Positions 11,787 to 23,456 of a stretch of 64,000 bases of DNA are shown in pieces. Location: contig OZ026525.1 of NCBI GenBank assembly GCA_964019695.1, positions 84,082,279 to 84,146,278 on the forward strand, written 5' to 3'. This stretch comes from Loripinus fragilis. Lineage: Eukaryota; Mollusca; Bivalvia; Lucinida; Lucinidae. Within the stretch, counting starts at the first letter, position 1, and each line of letters opens with the position of its first letter. A model generated the notes under the pieces. The model saw only the letters and a list, made by a program, of their open reading frames with translations, made no database searches and had not been told where the DNA came from. The position numbers were made by a program, and so were the translations under genes.

Positions 11787-11832
11787 TCGTTGAAAGGTAA
11801 ATACCAACGAAACCTTCGCTGGAGAAGATGCC
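11787..11832. repeat. Short dispersed repeat (ACCTTCGCTGGAGAAGATGCC type)
   Basis: Matches 2456-2507 with a small deletion in the middle. Function unknown; probably a fragment of a fold-back element. Confidence 0.5.
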
Positions 11833-11884
11833 AAACATAGACTGAAATACATATTGATCTAGCCTATGACCCCTTGATATGCAG

Positions 11885-12017
11885 GTGCGGACGCAAGAGG
11901 GGGTTCATATGTATAAAGGTGTTGAGGCTCGCTTTGCTGATTTTATCTCAAATTTTGTAAATATCCCATGAAATTAAATGATTTAAAAACGGGGTGAGTG
12001 GGGTAAGTGAACCCACT
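11885..12017. mobile_element. Family A MITE, copy 3, degraded
   Basis: Keeps GGGGGTTCATATGTATAAAG, TCGCTTTGCTGATTTTATCTC and AAAAACGGGGTGAGTGGGG, but has lost the terminal GGATCC motifs and one arm of the palindromic core. Confidence 0.6.
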
Positions 12018-12156
12018 GATATGTGCAACAAACCATCCAAAGTAAACAGTACCAAGTCAGAAGGAAGAGTCCTTCTGTCTTGAGATTCAGGATCTTTTCA
12101 CCAACAACATACCCAAAAACACAAAGTTAGCAGCATCAAACAACAGATGATTACAA

Positions 12157-12363
12157 CGGCGGATCCAGAGGGGCTTCAGGGGGTTGACTTGACCCGCTGC
12201 TCGTTTTTAAATATCCTATGAAAATGAAATAATAATTTGGTCTCAGTGAGACCATATTATTTCATTTTCATGGGATATTTAAAAAAATGAGATCAAATCA
12301 GCAAAGCGAACCCCCACGTTTTATACTCATGGTCCCCCTTTCCAGAAATCCTGATTCCGCCCC
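12157..12363. mobile_element. Family A palindromic MITE, copy 4, reverse orientation
   Basis: CGGCGGATCCAGAGG at the left and a degraded GATTCCGCCCC at the right. The core is AATTTGGTCTCAGTGAGACC flanked by AAATGAAATAAT / ATTATTTCATTT. Lies about 140 bp from copy 3. Confidence 0.75.
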
Positions 12364-12365
12364 TG

Positions 12366-12977
12366 TCAGAGTACAAATGGTTCAGCAGCCAATGTATGTT
12401 AGAATTGTACAGTGAAAGGATATAATTGATTTTTCCAGTGATCAGATGGATGAAATCGACAACTATCATGTACTGTCATGCAGTCACGTGACAAATGCTG
12501 CCTTTTAACACTGGGGATGCGATAACCCAATCCAATTTAAAGCCTTTTAACAAATTAGTAACAATAACTAAACTCATAAATAAACTTCATACGTTTGATC
12601 TTTTTGGCACGCTAACTAGAGGCCATTTTTGATCCCAGAAAATGAGATTTTACGAGCCATAATTTGTTTTTAATTCGCTAACACTGCTTCCTACATGAAC
12701 CCTGTCGCCCGAAAAAGACTCTTGTAGCAGTATAGTGCCAGCCAGGTTACAACCATTCTGTCACCATACTGCCTTATAAATTTGTTTGTCACATGGCGCC
12801 TCGCCTGGGAGTGATATAACGTCATGTATTTAAATCGATAAACCACTAGTGGTTTGCATACTTAGTAACGTTACGTAATGACGTCCATACCAACGTTGTG
12901 TACATAATGACAAACTCTAACTGTTTTCATCACCAAAATGCGATTTCAAGGTGATTTTAATGACATGATAAATTTGT
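12366..12977. other. No recognised feature
   Basis: No gene or family repeat recognised. Confidence 0.4.
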
Positions 12978-13085
12978 ACAAATGTTTTATTGAATTTATT
13001 AAACACGTTGCGAAAGAGCGAGACTATGTTCGGCAAGCCTCGCACTATTTTCCTTAACTTGTTTAATATATTTAATAATACATGT
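12978..13085. repeat. Family U inverted repeat
   Basis: ATTGAATTTATTAAACACGTTG on the left pairs roughly with CAACTTGTTTAATATATTTAAT-type sequence on the right, around GAGCGAGAC / GCCTCGCAC. Half of it recurs at 23190-23285. Confidence 0.5.
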
Positions 13086-13172
13086 GCACTCATGTAAGAG
13101 CCTTGATGTACAGAATGGTCAGATAATCTATTTGATATCTACTGACAACGTCACAGCTAGCATGCAATCTCG

Positions 13173-13238
13173 GGCCACTATCGGCCCACCAGTGAAACGC
13201 CATTCAAATGGCGTTTCGCTGGTGGGCCGATCGTGGAC
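13173..13238. repeat. Solitary palindrome equal to the family B core
   Basis: CGGCCCACCAGTGAAACGCC and GGCGTTTCGCTGGTGGGCCG are arms of a near-perfect palindrome. It matches the core of MITEs B2, B3 and B6, but the CATGCGCGGATCC ends and outer arms are missing on both sides. Confidence 0.8.
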
Positions 13239-13239
13239 C

Positions 13240-15460
13240 GCTTGGTAAAAGACCTGGTCACTGGGTCACGTGTGTATGTGACGTAGAATCGGTTTCCCAA
13301 GATACGACTCCACTTATTTCTCTAATGGAGATATTTATTCGCTAAAATCTGTTTCATTTCACACTGCCAATTTGTAGCTCTCCGAGGAGGGCGTCAAGTT
13401 TCTAGGGTAGAGGTTCTGCCGATGGCTCGATAACCGGCCAGCGACAACCAAAAAGGTCAATTATCACAATGGAGTAAACGCATGTAGAGTGAGCGTCCGG
13501 TTGCCAACTCAATGTATTCCTAATTCAATTGTCCGATTTAATAGTGAAGTTGACCGCCGGTTGCCAGATTTCGGTTGCCAACTAAATTGTGAATTGGACT
13601 GCAAGTTGCTAGTGCATAGATGCTACTTAAATTGCTAGTTCGCAGTTGCGGATTCAACTGTGAAGATGCCTACTAGTTACTATACTGAACGAAACTTCTA
13701 AACCGCCAGTTAACAAAACTCATTTTTTTCAATATAGCTCATGTATCATTAAACTGTTTGAAATGAAATTTGACACAGTATATTTGGGCACATGTATCCG
13801 TCGATTGAACGTAACAATGTTCGATTCAATAAGGATGTTCATTTATGCGTAACGATAGAGTACTTATACCGGTTTTGCACGTGACACACGATGCTAAATG
13901 TTTTTCGTCTTGTGTATACTCGTATTTCAAGTTCTTCGACAACTATCGGACAAATTGATTTTATCAGAAAAATGTCAACGTTTGGGTTATACGAGTATAA
14001 AGTAGAGGGGTCGGGCTGTGGGTTCAATCGAAAACTGAGCCTCGCTGAGACTGATTTATTATTTATCATAAAGTTTGACATGTTTTAATAGAGCCGAAAG
14101 TTTAAGCCACAACCTGTCGGTTATTTTTCATTTTTGCAATCGTATGACGAGAAAAATCGACAAAATTCTGAGTATTACGTATGTCATAAAATGTCCTGTA
14201 TAGTCCACCATACTTTGATGCGGTAATGCAAAAATTCTGCATTCAAATGTCGGAAGTGTCGAGATTGATGTGCAGTACACAGTTAATGGGTGACGGATGT
14301 TTCAATGATATTGTAGACAAAAACATTTCATATCCATAAACCCATTTCTGTGTTATTTTATGCCATATGGGCATCCATAGGAGCACTGCATTGCATGAAA
14401 ATTGCTACGTTATAACAAAATAAACACGATATTGTTCAATAATGTCCATTTACAGTACACGAAAACAGAGCCATTAGAGTAAGACTAGCTACAAATATAT
14501 GATATGACACATTGATGAAAATTTGTTTTAAGGACCGGAGCCAGTCTAACTGTTTCATTATATGTCTGACATATTACGTTATGTAACTTGGGTCAAAGGT
14601 CTTTTATGGCATGCGGATGTTGAATGCATTTTACCAGCGACATTCAAGTGCTATTCTCATAATTATTTAGCATTCGCAGTCTTTAAAAAGTAAGTTACAA
14701 CTTGAATCAAAGAAGGTTCTGATATTATCGCTATTTGGAATCAAAGCGTCTCATATGTCAAGAGAAGTCTAAGTGTATATAGACGCTTTTGGTGACATTT
14801 TGCTTGCTTCTCGGGCGGATTGGAGCCGGACTTTCCGTTCTGTAAGTAGAAACTTGAAGTTGTTAATGTACTGCCTAATTAATTGGTTCTTCGGCCTGTG
14901 AAAAACATCCTATTCCACTTGGTGTAGTTTCCGACACGAACTGAAAGAACAAGTGCTAACCGACTTAACGAATCAGCGCGAATCAAACTTTGGGCCAGCA
15001 CACGTGATCTTGTAGCCTGGGTTCCAGTCTGGTCATTTTTTTCCTTTTTTATCATTCCGCTTCCTGCTCAATAACTATCCAAATTAATAACGGACTATTG
15101 ATACCTTTGACGTGTTATCTTTTTATCATCTTATTTTTTAGAATATTAGCTTAAGAAAATATTGGCAAAACAAAAAATGACGACTGGACCCAGGCTAATA
15201 ATTTTGGTACTTATCTCATATGTGTAAAATCTGACTATTTAATCTTATATGTGCAGCTACCTAGTGGGCCTAGACATACGTTTGGTCTGAGCCTTCATCC
15301 ATCAGCGATACGCCAGTGCATTTAGCCCATGACCCGCCAACTTCCTTTTGTTCTTAGCCAATAAGATGCAGGAAAAGGGAGCATAGTCAGTCTGGTATAG
15401 AGAACCTCCGATAACTTGCTGTCTGTAAGTGCCAATTTCACCAAATTTATTTTTAGAATC
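13240..15460. other. No gene recognised
   Basis: The longest quiet stretch. A weak GGTTGCCAACT-type motif recurs at 13499-13600. A TTCTGTAAGTAG string at 14838 resembles a splice donor, but no frame supports an exon. Confidence 0.4.
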
Positions 15461-15477
15461 CCCTATCCCAGAACTAA

Positions 15478-16916
15478 GTGTGATAAGAATATCGACAAAA
15501 AATTATGCAAATTTCAAATTTTAGTTGGTTCACAGAAAAAAACGTGGCATATGCATAAAAAGTCTGAACATGGCTAAAAGCGAAATGGCTTATTCTTCAA
15601 TGAAATGCTACATTAAATTTCAAGATTTGAAATCTAGTGTGATAGCAACAAATAAGTATTAAGTATAATTGTAATATTTGATCTATGACCTACTTATATA
15701 GTAAAAGTCTTACCATGACTAAAAGAGAAATGGTTTATTCTTCAATGTAATGCTACATAATATGTATATTTTAAGATTTGAAATCTAGTGTGATAGCAAC
15801 AAATAAGTATTAAGTATAATTGTAATATTTGATCTATGACCTACTTATATAAAAAAAGACTGACCATGGCTAAAAGAGAAATGGTTTATTCTTCAATGAA
15901 AAGTTACATAACATGTATATTTTAAGATTTGAAATCTAGTGTGTTAGCAACAATTAAGTATTATTGTAATATAGGATCTTTGACCTACTTATATAGACAA
16001 AGTCTGACTATGGCTAAAAGAGAAGCGGCTTCTTCTTCAATGAAATGATGCAGAATATGCATATTTCAAGATTCGAAATCTAGTGTGTGAGCAATAATTA
16101 AGTATTAAGTATAATTGTAATATATGATCTATGACCTACTTATATAGAAAAGTCGTGACAATGGCTAAAAGAGAAATGGCTTATTCATCAACAATGAAAT
16201 GATACATAATATGATTATTTCAAGATTTGAAATCTAGTGTGTTAGCAACAGTTAAGTATAGTTGTAATATATGATCTATGACCTACTTATATAGAAAACG
16301 TCTGGCCATAGCTTAAAGAAGAATGGCCTATTTTTCAATGAAATGCTACATAATATGTGTAATTCGAGATTTGAAATCTAGTGTGCTAGCAACAATTAAG
16401 TATAATTGTAATATAGGATCTATGACTTTCTTATATAGAAAAGTCTGACAATGGCTTAAAGAGAAATTGCTTATTCTCCAATGAAACGCTACATAATTTC
16501 TATATTTCAAGGCTTGAAATTTAGTGTGTTTGCAATAATTGAATATAAGTGTAATATATAATCTATGACCTACTTATATAGAAAAAGTCTGGCCATGGCG
16601 GAAAGAGAAATGGCTTATTCTTCAATGAAAGTTACATAACATGTATATTTTAAGATTTGAAATCTAGTTTTAGCAACAATTAAGTATAATTGTAATTTAG
16701 GATCTATGACCTACATATATAGAAAAAGTCTGACCATGGCTAAAAGAGAAATGGCTTATTCTTCAATGAAATGCTACATAATATGTTTGTTTCGAGATTT
16801 GAAATCTTAGTTTGATAAGAAACAAGTGTGATAAGAATATCGACACAAAATTATGTAAATGTCACATATTAGCTTGTTCGCAGATAAAACGATGCATATG
16901 CAGAAAAAGTCTGACC
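15478..16916. repeat. Satellite of about 145 bp units between direct repeats
   Basis: About nine units. The phrase GATCTATGACCTACTTATAT or a close variant recurs near 15680, 15830, 15976, 16126, 16273, 16417, 16561 and 16700, which gives spacings of 139-150 bp. Each unit also has AAAAGAGAAATGGCTTATTC, CAATGAAATGCTACATAA and GATTTGAAATCTAGTGTG. A different segment (GTGATAAGAATATCGACA...CATATGCA) lies at both edges (about 15478 and 16826) as a direct repeat; part of it recurs near 16950-17030. Confidence 0.92.
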
Positions 16917-17049
16917 AGTGCTTAAAGAGACCCCCATATAGAACTATATTTGATAAGAAAATGGACTCAATTTTATGTAAATTTCAAATTTTAGCTGGTT
17001 CGCCAAAAAAAGTGGCCTATACAGAAAAAGTCTGACCACAGAAAAGTCT

Positions 17050-17535
17050 ACACTGCTTGTCCCACCAAGTTGTTAAATAAGCCAGATCAAACGGCGCATA
17101 TCCATACAACTGTGATTTTCCATGGGGGTCCGCACCCAATACCCCACTCCTTACAGATCCGCGTATGGTCTCCATTGTTCACGCATTTGGGTAGTATGTA
17201 CAGAGGGGACTGATTGACCTATACACCAGTTACGTATAATCAGTGAAATGTTTCCCAGATAATCTTGAAACATATTCTTACAAAAATGATGCTAATACAA
17301 ACCATAAATTTTGTCCCCATCTGAATGCATCCATGGCTAATAAGGAATGGCAAACTCTTAAATGAAACGCAGCAAAATATGATAGAGAATGTGTATATTT
17401 CACGATGTGAAACCTCCGTGTCAACAACACAAGAAATCGCTGGGTCAGGGCTAAATAGGTTATGCTATGTTTTGAATTGGTTATGAACCATACTCTTGCT
17501 CCCTTGTATATACTCCATAACCAATGCAAAACATA
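17050..17535. other. No recognised feature
   Basis: No repeat family found here. A 98-codon minus-strand frame from 17278 to 17574 partly overlaps a family N copy and shows no domain. Confidence 0.35.
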
Positions 17536-17670
17536 AAATAGTAAGTGAGTATAATCAGGAAATACCACAATCACAATCTCTTCCTCTTCAAGATGATTGC
17601 AAAACTAGAATGGACACAAAGAAATGCATAACAAAACAAAGACAAACACAGAAATCCTGCAAAACATAGC
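17536..17670 (-). repeat. Family N fragment
   Basis: AGTAAGTGAGTATAATCAGG, CTTCCTCTTCAAGATGATTG and CAAAACTAGAATGGACACAA match copies at 30268 and 54076, with the middle part deleted. Confidence 0.7.
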
Positions 17671-17687
17671 ATAACCTATACGTACAT

Positions 17688-17787
17688 TGTATGTGGTATG
17701 AAATAGCTATATCATGTAATGGTTTGGAGATAATCCACGAGCTAAAGCTCCACATACAGGCGGACGAACCATGGTATAACCATTAAA
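17688..17787. mobile_element. Family F MITE, rearranged copy
   Basis: Has GTGGTATGAAATAGCTATA, then GATAATCCACGAGCTAAAGC and ACAGGCGGACGAACCATGGT. Compared with full copies at 38673 and 61541, one arm of the central stem is missing. Confidence 0.6.
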
Positions 17788-17799
17788 TGATCATTTTCA

Positions 17800-19470
17800 G
17801 TTTAAACGGTCTCCATGTTTGGAAAACAAAACCGAACAAACACGTGATTATGTGATTGTATGCCTTGGCTGCGACAAATTTCTGTATCGGGCAATATGCA
17901 GTGTAAAGGATCCTCGTTAAAGTGCAGCGTTATCTGAGTTACGTAAACTTGAAACTAACAATCAAACCACTTAAAGTGAAATTTACGCTGTCTTAAGTTA
18001 AAGTAATGCCAACTTAGGTTGGTAACAATGAAGATTTGCCCATTAAAGATAGACAAACTGACGTTAGTTTGTGTACATTTCACTGTCATTATATGTTATC
18101 AGTGTGACAATATTGTCTTTCATGTGCTCATTTGCGCTTAATTGTTGCTATTTCTGCTGACAAATGATGTTAATTTCTATTTGAAATCAACCAATCAAAT
18201 GCAGACTGGGATTAAAGTTAATACCACAGGAGCCGGAGAATGTTACCATTTGCGCGTCAGCCCTTATTCTGCTGGTGTCGATATTTTTCTATATGGTTGC
18301 AAACTGTTTAGACTCAGACCAGTCGGCTCCATGACTTGTATCTCAACCATATATCTATAGTTTTCCCAACTAGCATATACAATAGATCACTATAGTGTAA
18401 AAGGTTGATTTCTTGTAGTTAATGAGGGTGGCACGCTAAATCCGTGGAAATACATTTTCCCTTAAAATAGTAGATTTATTGCCACTAGAAGGAACAAACT
18501 CGGGAAACTTATGGTCACCTGTACTGCTTGACTTGGGTTTTCTAAGGAATAGACAATTATCATTCGACTTTCATCTCTTCAAAGTGCTTGTTTAGTCCTG
18601 CAATTGAATTAATAAAGTCATTGTAAATAATACGGGATTTAAAAAATAATTTGATTAAATTTGTACAAACTCATTTATATATACACATGACAGTGGGTCA
18701 TCCAAAAGCTGAAGTGCGGAGCAATAATTCTCAAGAGAGTGCAAAAAGGTGCTAGAGTTGTTTCCCCGCCGCGACAGTCTCGATATCAGCTGATCGCAAA
18801 ATACGAAGTCAGGGATGCTCGGCTAACTTCACGTTTGAAATGCTTATTATTTGAAAAATAATTATTGTACAATTCTATTTTCCGTTCTTTTCGCATTGAA
18901 TTGAGAGATTAAAAGAGTTTTAAAGAACAAAAAAAGATGGCGCTCTAAACAATATTGCACGCCGCCATTTTATCAAAGCAAAACAGAAACGTATTCACCA
19001 GAGCAGCATGTGATCGAAATTGCCGGTATTGTTCCAGATGTTATCTCCGCCATTTTCGTGGAACAACAATATTGGTGGACATTTCCTGTCAACATATATC
19101 AGATCCCTTATCAGAGTGCCCCTGTTTAGCTGTCACAATTACACGTCCTAAGGGGTCGGCGCGTTAAAGATATCAAAGGGGGAGGGGGAAATCTTAAAAG
19201 GGATTAAAATTTTCACCCATTTATCACTAAACGCTTGTAATTCCTACCATTTTATTTTTTGATGTTTTTGATACAAGTTATTACTGTCAAGACATGTTAG
19301 AAGATAAACTTTGATATTGAATTGTCTCGTAATGGCATTCTTTGGCCACAATAAAGGGACAATAAAGGGGCAATAAAGATGAAAAGGGTTATCTATCGAA
19401 AGGGAACATCTTTCCCAAAATGCCTAAGAAACCAATCAGCGAGTACATTAATGACCCTTACCTGAAAATT
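17800..19470. other. No recognised feature
   Basis: AT-rich, with short frames only and no repeat shared with the rest of the window that I could find. Confidence 0.4.
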
Positions 19471-19479
19471 TTACTGAAA

Positions 19480-19678
19480 CACACAGGATAGGCTGCAATC
19501 GAGAACGCTCTAAAAATCGACGCACGCGGATCAAAAATCTCTAGAAACAGTGTTTTCGATTGCCATTTGTCGCCAGTCGGGCGACAAATGACAATCGGAA
19601 ACTCTGTTTCTAACGATGATTTTGGTCTACGTTCGTCGATAGTATTAAAGTTTTCGATTGCCGCCTATTTGGTGTGTG
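19480..19678. mobile_element. Family G palindromic MITE, copy 1
   Basis: Left end CACACAGGATAGGCTGCAAT and right end ATTGCCGCCTATTTGGTGTG are inverted. Inner motifs CGATTGCCATTTGTCGCC and GGCGACAAATGACAATCGG make a second stem. Related copies are at 26345 and 53211. Confidence 0.7.
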
Positions 19679-19702
19679 AAATAACACCTGGGATTTCGTT
19701 AA

Positions 19703-20341
19703 GGCCTGTTTAGACGGCATGATTTTGTCAGCCTGACAAAATCATGATTTTGTCATGTATGATTTTTCTGTTTAGACGGCATTACAATGTCATGTGTGAT
19801 TTTTTCAACAGTGAAGAAAACTGGCTGGGCACCTTGAGCTATCTCATCATGCTCTACATTTGTTGCATTGCTATAGCTAAATACATGTGTTAAAACTCAT
19901 TCCCGCAAGTCACGTCTTTTGTCATCTGCTATTTCATCTGCTTATGTTCTTAGGTAGTCTTTATGGCGAAGAATATCGACCGAGATCAGACTGTTCCCTG
20001 GAAGCAGTCTGGTCAGGGTTTATAGTGTTTACTTCCATGATAAGATCTCCTCTGAAGTGCACTTGAATATATGCAGCAGACAACATTTTCAGGACAAAAT
20101 ACTGGCATGTTTAGGGTTATCTCTTTTATCTTGCTCCGAAAGCAATTAACCCCAGTGACCTCAAAGCTGATTGGCTAATTCGCCATGATTTTGTAATGGC
20201 AAATAGAACCAGTTCTATCCCCCATGACATGTCGTCCTGACTCTAAAATCATATATGACTCTGTAATAGCAGTGTTTACACGAGCTGATTTGTAATGTAC
20301 GACTTAGTCAGGACGACTAAATCATGCCGTCTAAACACCCC
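19703..20341. mobile_element. Element R, TTAA-flanked, with inverted ends
   Basis: Left GGCCTGTTTAGACGGCATGA and right TCATGCCGTCTAAACACCCC form terminal inverted repeats that continue inward (TTTTGTCAGCCTGACA versus TAGTCAGGACGACTAA). TTAA lies at both borders (19699-19702 and 20342-20345), as piggyBac-type insertion would give. It has no coding sequence, so it is non-autonomous. Family Q copy 2 lies inside. Confidence 0.65.
19910..20125. mobile_element. Family Q repeat, copy 2, nested in element R
   Basis: Shares GTCATCTGCTNTT, the GATCAGACTG...CAGTCTG hairpin and GCAGCAGACNACATTTTCAG with the copy at 7265-7515. Ends are diverged. Confidence 0.5.
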
Positions 20342-20492
20342 TTAAATTACTCGTCGTTTTGTCAGTGGAGATTTAACGGAATGCGTATAGGCGTTTAGTA
20401 TCAAAAAATTCATGCGTCTTGTCCATTCGAGGTTTGAATAAGGTAAGACTCAAGCTAGCCTTGTCGGCTAAACATAGAATATTCAAAGTTTC

Positions 20493-20740
20493 AGTGGCGG
20501 ATCCAGAGGGGAGGTTGGGGTTCGCTCGAACCTCCCCCCCCCCCCCCCCCCGTTTTTAAATATCCAATGAAAATGAAATTACTTGGTCTCAGTGAGACAA
20601 AATTATTTCATTTTCATGTGGGACCAAATTATTTCATTTTCATGGGATATTTAAGAAAAAATGAGATAAAACAGCAAAGCGATTCCACACACCAATATAC
20701 ATATGAACCCCCTTTCCAAAAATCCTGGATCCGCCCCTGA
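20493..20740. mobile_element. Family A MITE, copy 5, with duplicated core arm
   Basis: Starts AGTGGCGGATCCAGAGGGG and ends CTGGATCCGCCCCTGA. It has a run of C at about 20525-20551. The right half of the palindromic core (AATTATTTCATTTTCATG) is present twice in succession near 20605-20645, so the copy is longer than others. Confidence 0.75.
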
Positions 20741-20898
20741 GCTTGTATACAGCGTTTGCTAATTGACAAGCCTCATCACCCTCTCCACCGCCCTCCCCCA
20801 CACGCGAGCACATAAAAAGGAAAAGAAAAGAAAACCTATATGTATACGAATGTACATAAAAAGTAAAATGGTACTTTCCGCACATGAGCATGTGATGA

Positions 20899-21276
20899 TT
20901 AAAGCTGCATAGTCTGTAACTTTTGATATTCTAGTTTTAGAAATAAATTTTCTTTTTTTCAATAATACAGTAAAATACTCAAATTCAGGTAAACATTTTA
21001 CCATTTTGGTAAATTTTAACAAACTATCACTATCAAAACAACAGCATTTATGTTAAAGATCAACTGTCTAGAATTATTGGAGGGACGTAAATAATTACAA
21101 ACAAGAGAGAAAAAAAAACATCGTTTTTATATAGTAATTCACTTCCCATGCAGTTTTCAGCTGTACTGAACATATTTATTGTGAAAACATAACTTAATTA
21201 TTTTTTTACAAATGTTTAAAAAGAAAATAAAAAAAAAATCGAAAAATGTTCATAGTCACAGACCTAGTCTCTTTAA
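20899..21276. mobile_element. Family X MITE, copy 1
   Basis: TTAAAGCTGCATAGTCTGTA at the left and GACCTAGTCTCTTTAA at the right are imperfect inverted ends with TTAA at both edges. It aligns over its whole length with 52000-52374, sharing CTATCAAAACAACAGCATTT and TATTTATTGTGAAAA. No coding capacity. Confidence 0.7.
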
Positions 21277-21279
21277 CAT

Positions 21280-21948
21280 AAAACGTCGCCAAAATGGGAG
21301 CGACGGCATTTTCGTTTTTTAGAAGCTAAATATTTTCGTTATTGCACGTAATTCGTCTGATTGGAACGATTTACATATAAAACTAAGTCACGATCCCCAC
21401 CAAAATAATATAAAAAAGGATATCGCGAAATTTGATTTTTCGAGGCTGCTCCTTTCCAAATCCAGATGTTTGTTTGTTTGATTTGATTCTTTGCGTCCCA
21501 TCAACAATCTTTCAGTTAAACAGGGACGGGTCTTCCTGGGTTGAACCAGTACTAAGCTAGGATAAATGTCTCTACCAAATCCAGATGTATTGTACAAGGC
21601 TACCGGTACCCAACTGGCTTTAACATTGCAGACAGATTAGCATTTTATTTGCGCCGACCTCTTTTGATGTGTTTTTTGAAACAATTAAACTGAAGTTCAT
21701 CTTAAAGATACGAGTGATTTTATTGCTTTTTGTTTTAAAGAGCAGTTTTAGTCTTAAAAATGTCAAAAACGAAAAACATAAACCTTTATCTCCAGTGTCA
21801 AACTTTGACATGCTGGAGTTGAATAAAATGATAACTGGACACGCGGTGTGTTTGATGTCTTTGAGACAATCTAGACCAACTAATGTTTTTTTATTGTTTT
21901 ATTGAAACATTGCATAACACTGTAAATGTTGATAATGCATTTATTTCT
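21280..21948. other. No recognised feature
   Basis: Only short frames and AT-rich sequence. Confidence 0.35.
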
Positions 21949-21964
21949 GCATTTATGAACTTTC

Positions 21965-22274
21965 ACGTGCAGAGCCAGAGCGGGGGACAGGGGGTCCAGA
22001 CCCTACCCCCCTAAAATATCACAAAAATATAGGGTTTCTTAGCAATACTGTTCCGGATCCTCTGAGGCTCGCCTAGCTACCAAGCCAGCATTCAATGTTG
22101 AGCCATCATCGGCGTGCCAGCGAAACGCCATTAAAATGCCGTTTCGCTGGCGGGCCGATTATAGCCCACTTATAGTGGTATTTGGATCCTCCCTCCCCTT
22201 ATCAACTAAAAAAAGAAAAAGAAAAAAAATGTCAAAGTTGGACCCCTCTGACAAAACTTTTGGTTCCGCGCATG
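21965..22274 (-). mobile_element. Family B MITE, copy 2, flanked by a 16 bp direct repeat
   Basis: Family marks: GGGGGTCCAGACCC-type run, CAAGCCAGCATTCA, palindrome CCAGCGAAACGCC / GGCGTTTCGCTGG, and TTGTCAGAG-complement sequence next to GGTTCCGCGCATG. GCATTTATGAACTTTC occurs immediately outside both ends (21949-21964 and 22275-22290). Confidence 0.75.
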
Positions 22275-22421
22275 GCATTTATGAACTTTCTTGTACTTAC
22301 AAATGTGGTTGCCCCGCAAAGCAACAGGGAGGATGTAACTACAGTGTAGTTCCACAAAACGCGTTGAGGCGTGACTGTAACGGTAAACGAATGCCATTAC
22401 TTAGAGGTCGTGTTAGAAGTA

Positions 22422-22600
22422 TAGAAGTTTCAAAGATAGATGAGAATCGTTGTTAACAAACTCTGGCGAGTTTACCTTGATTTTGGGTATTGAACTTACC
22501 ACGGGTTACTGCATACGTAGTGAATAGTCATGTTTTACCTACTGTACCTGTTTATAAGAAAATAGAATTGCCTCATTACTATGCATCTTTGAAACTACTA
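22422..22600. mobile_element. Family J MITE, copy 1
   Basis: Ends TAGAAGTTTCAAAGAT and ATCTTTGAAACTACTA are inverted, with TA on both sides. The body (GGCGAGTTTACCTTGAT, CGTAGTGAATAGTCATG, TTTATAAGAAAATAGAATTG) matches the opposite strand of 62828-63017. Confidence 0.7.
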
Positions 22601-22936
22601 TATAGTAGATGTAGGTTGCATATAAACAGGCTCTTCGACTAGACAATTTAACTATGTACAAGAGACATCTTAATGAAGTGTTTTGTAGTCGGGGTTGTGC
22701 CATATCACAAATTATTGCACATTGTATTGATATTTAAATGTTTTACATTTATACTTGTTGTATTGTTTGTGCGTCTGTATTGTAAGATAACCCACGAGCT
22801 TTAGCTTATGGTCTGCTTCAGTATTAACCTTGTAAGTACTGCAAAGTCTGAGATTAAATCGCACATCGTCTATCTGACAGTATAGTGTTTCTCACCCTCT
22901 TGTTGCATATATTGATAATTAGAGGTATCACATAAT

Positions 22937-23178
22937 TGGGCCGCGACATGTGATTTCCAACAATGAGGCATTTTGACAAGTGTAGACTCAGACGAACCTG
23001 TGTAGCCTCCTATTAAGCTAAAAAAAACCTCAATATTATGTTCGGCCAGTAGCTTAACAGTCATAGAATATCCAAGCGACTAGCAAAGGCTCTGATCAGT
23101 CTGCGCGTATGCGCAGGCTGATTTGAGGCTTTGCTGGTCGCACATAACACATTATTGGAAATCTCATGCGGCGGCTCA
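22937..23178. mobile_element. Family L MITE, copy 2
   Basis: Inverted ends TGGGCCGCGACATGTGATTT and ATCTCATGCGGCGGCTCA, each continuing through the CCAACAAT/ATTATTGG segment. The centre is GCGACTAGCAAAGGCTCTG paired with GAGGCTTTGCTGGTCGC around CTGCGCGTATGCGCAG. Confidence 0.8.
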
Positions 23179-23189
23179 TATATGCTCAT

Positions 23190-23285
23190 GTTTTATTGAT
23201 TTTATTAAACAAATTGAGGAAAAGAGATAAAATGCGAGGCTTGTACGTAAATTACGTTCATTTCTATGCACGGTTCTGTTGATGA
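23190..23285. repeat. Family U half copy
   Basis: TTTATTAAACAAATTGAGGAAAAG and GCGAGGCTTG match the complement of the right half of 12978-13085. Confidence 0.45.
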
Positions 23286-23456
23286 CGTCAAATTTTGTGA
23301 CGGCCTATAATGCGTTTATGTAAAGAACAAAAGCCGTGCATCAACAGCACGTGAATTGCCTGATTAATACATGGGCATTTGCTGGTTAAAACATGGCTGT
23401 TATGCAATAATAGTGGTTTATCGATTCTAATGCATGGCGTTATTTCACTCCCATTG

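Noticed and set aside
14838..14850. Splice donor (TTCTGTAAGTAG) hinting at an exon near 14.8 kb
   Set aside because: No supporting open frame or acceptor with sensible content on either side.
22136..22456. Cysteine-containing plus-strand frame (CTYKCGCPAKQQGGC)
   Set aside because: The start lies in MITE B2 and the end in MITE J1; only about 150 bp is unique, with no exon signals that I can support.
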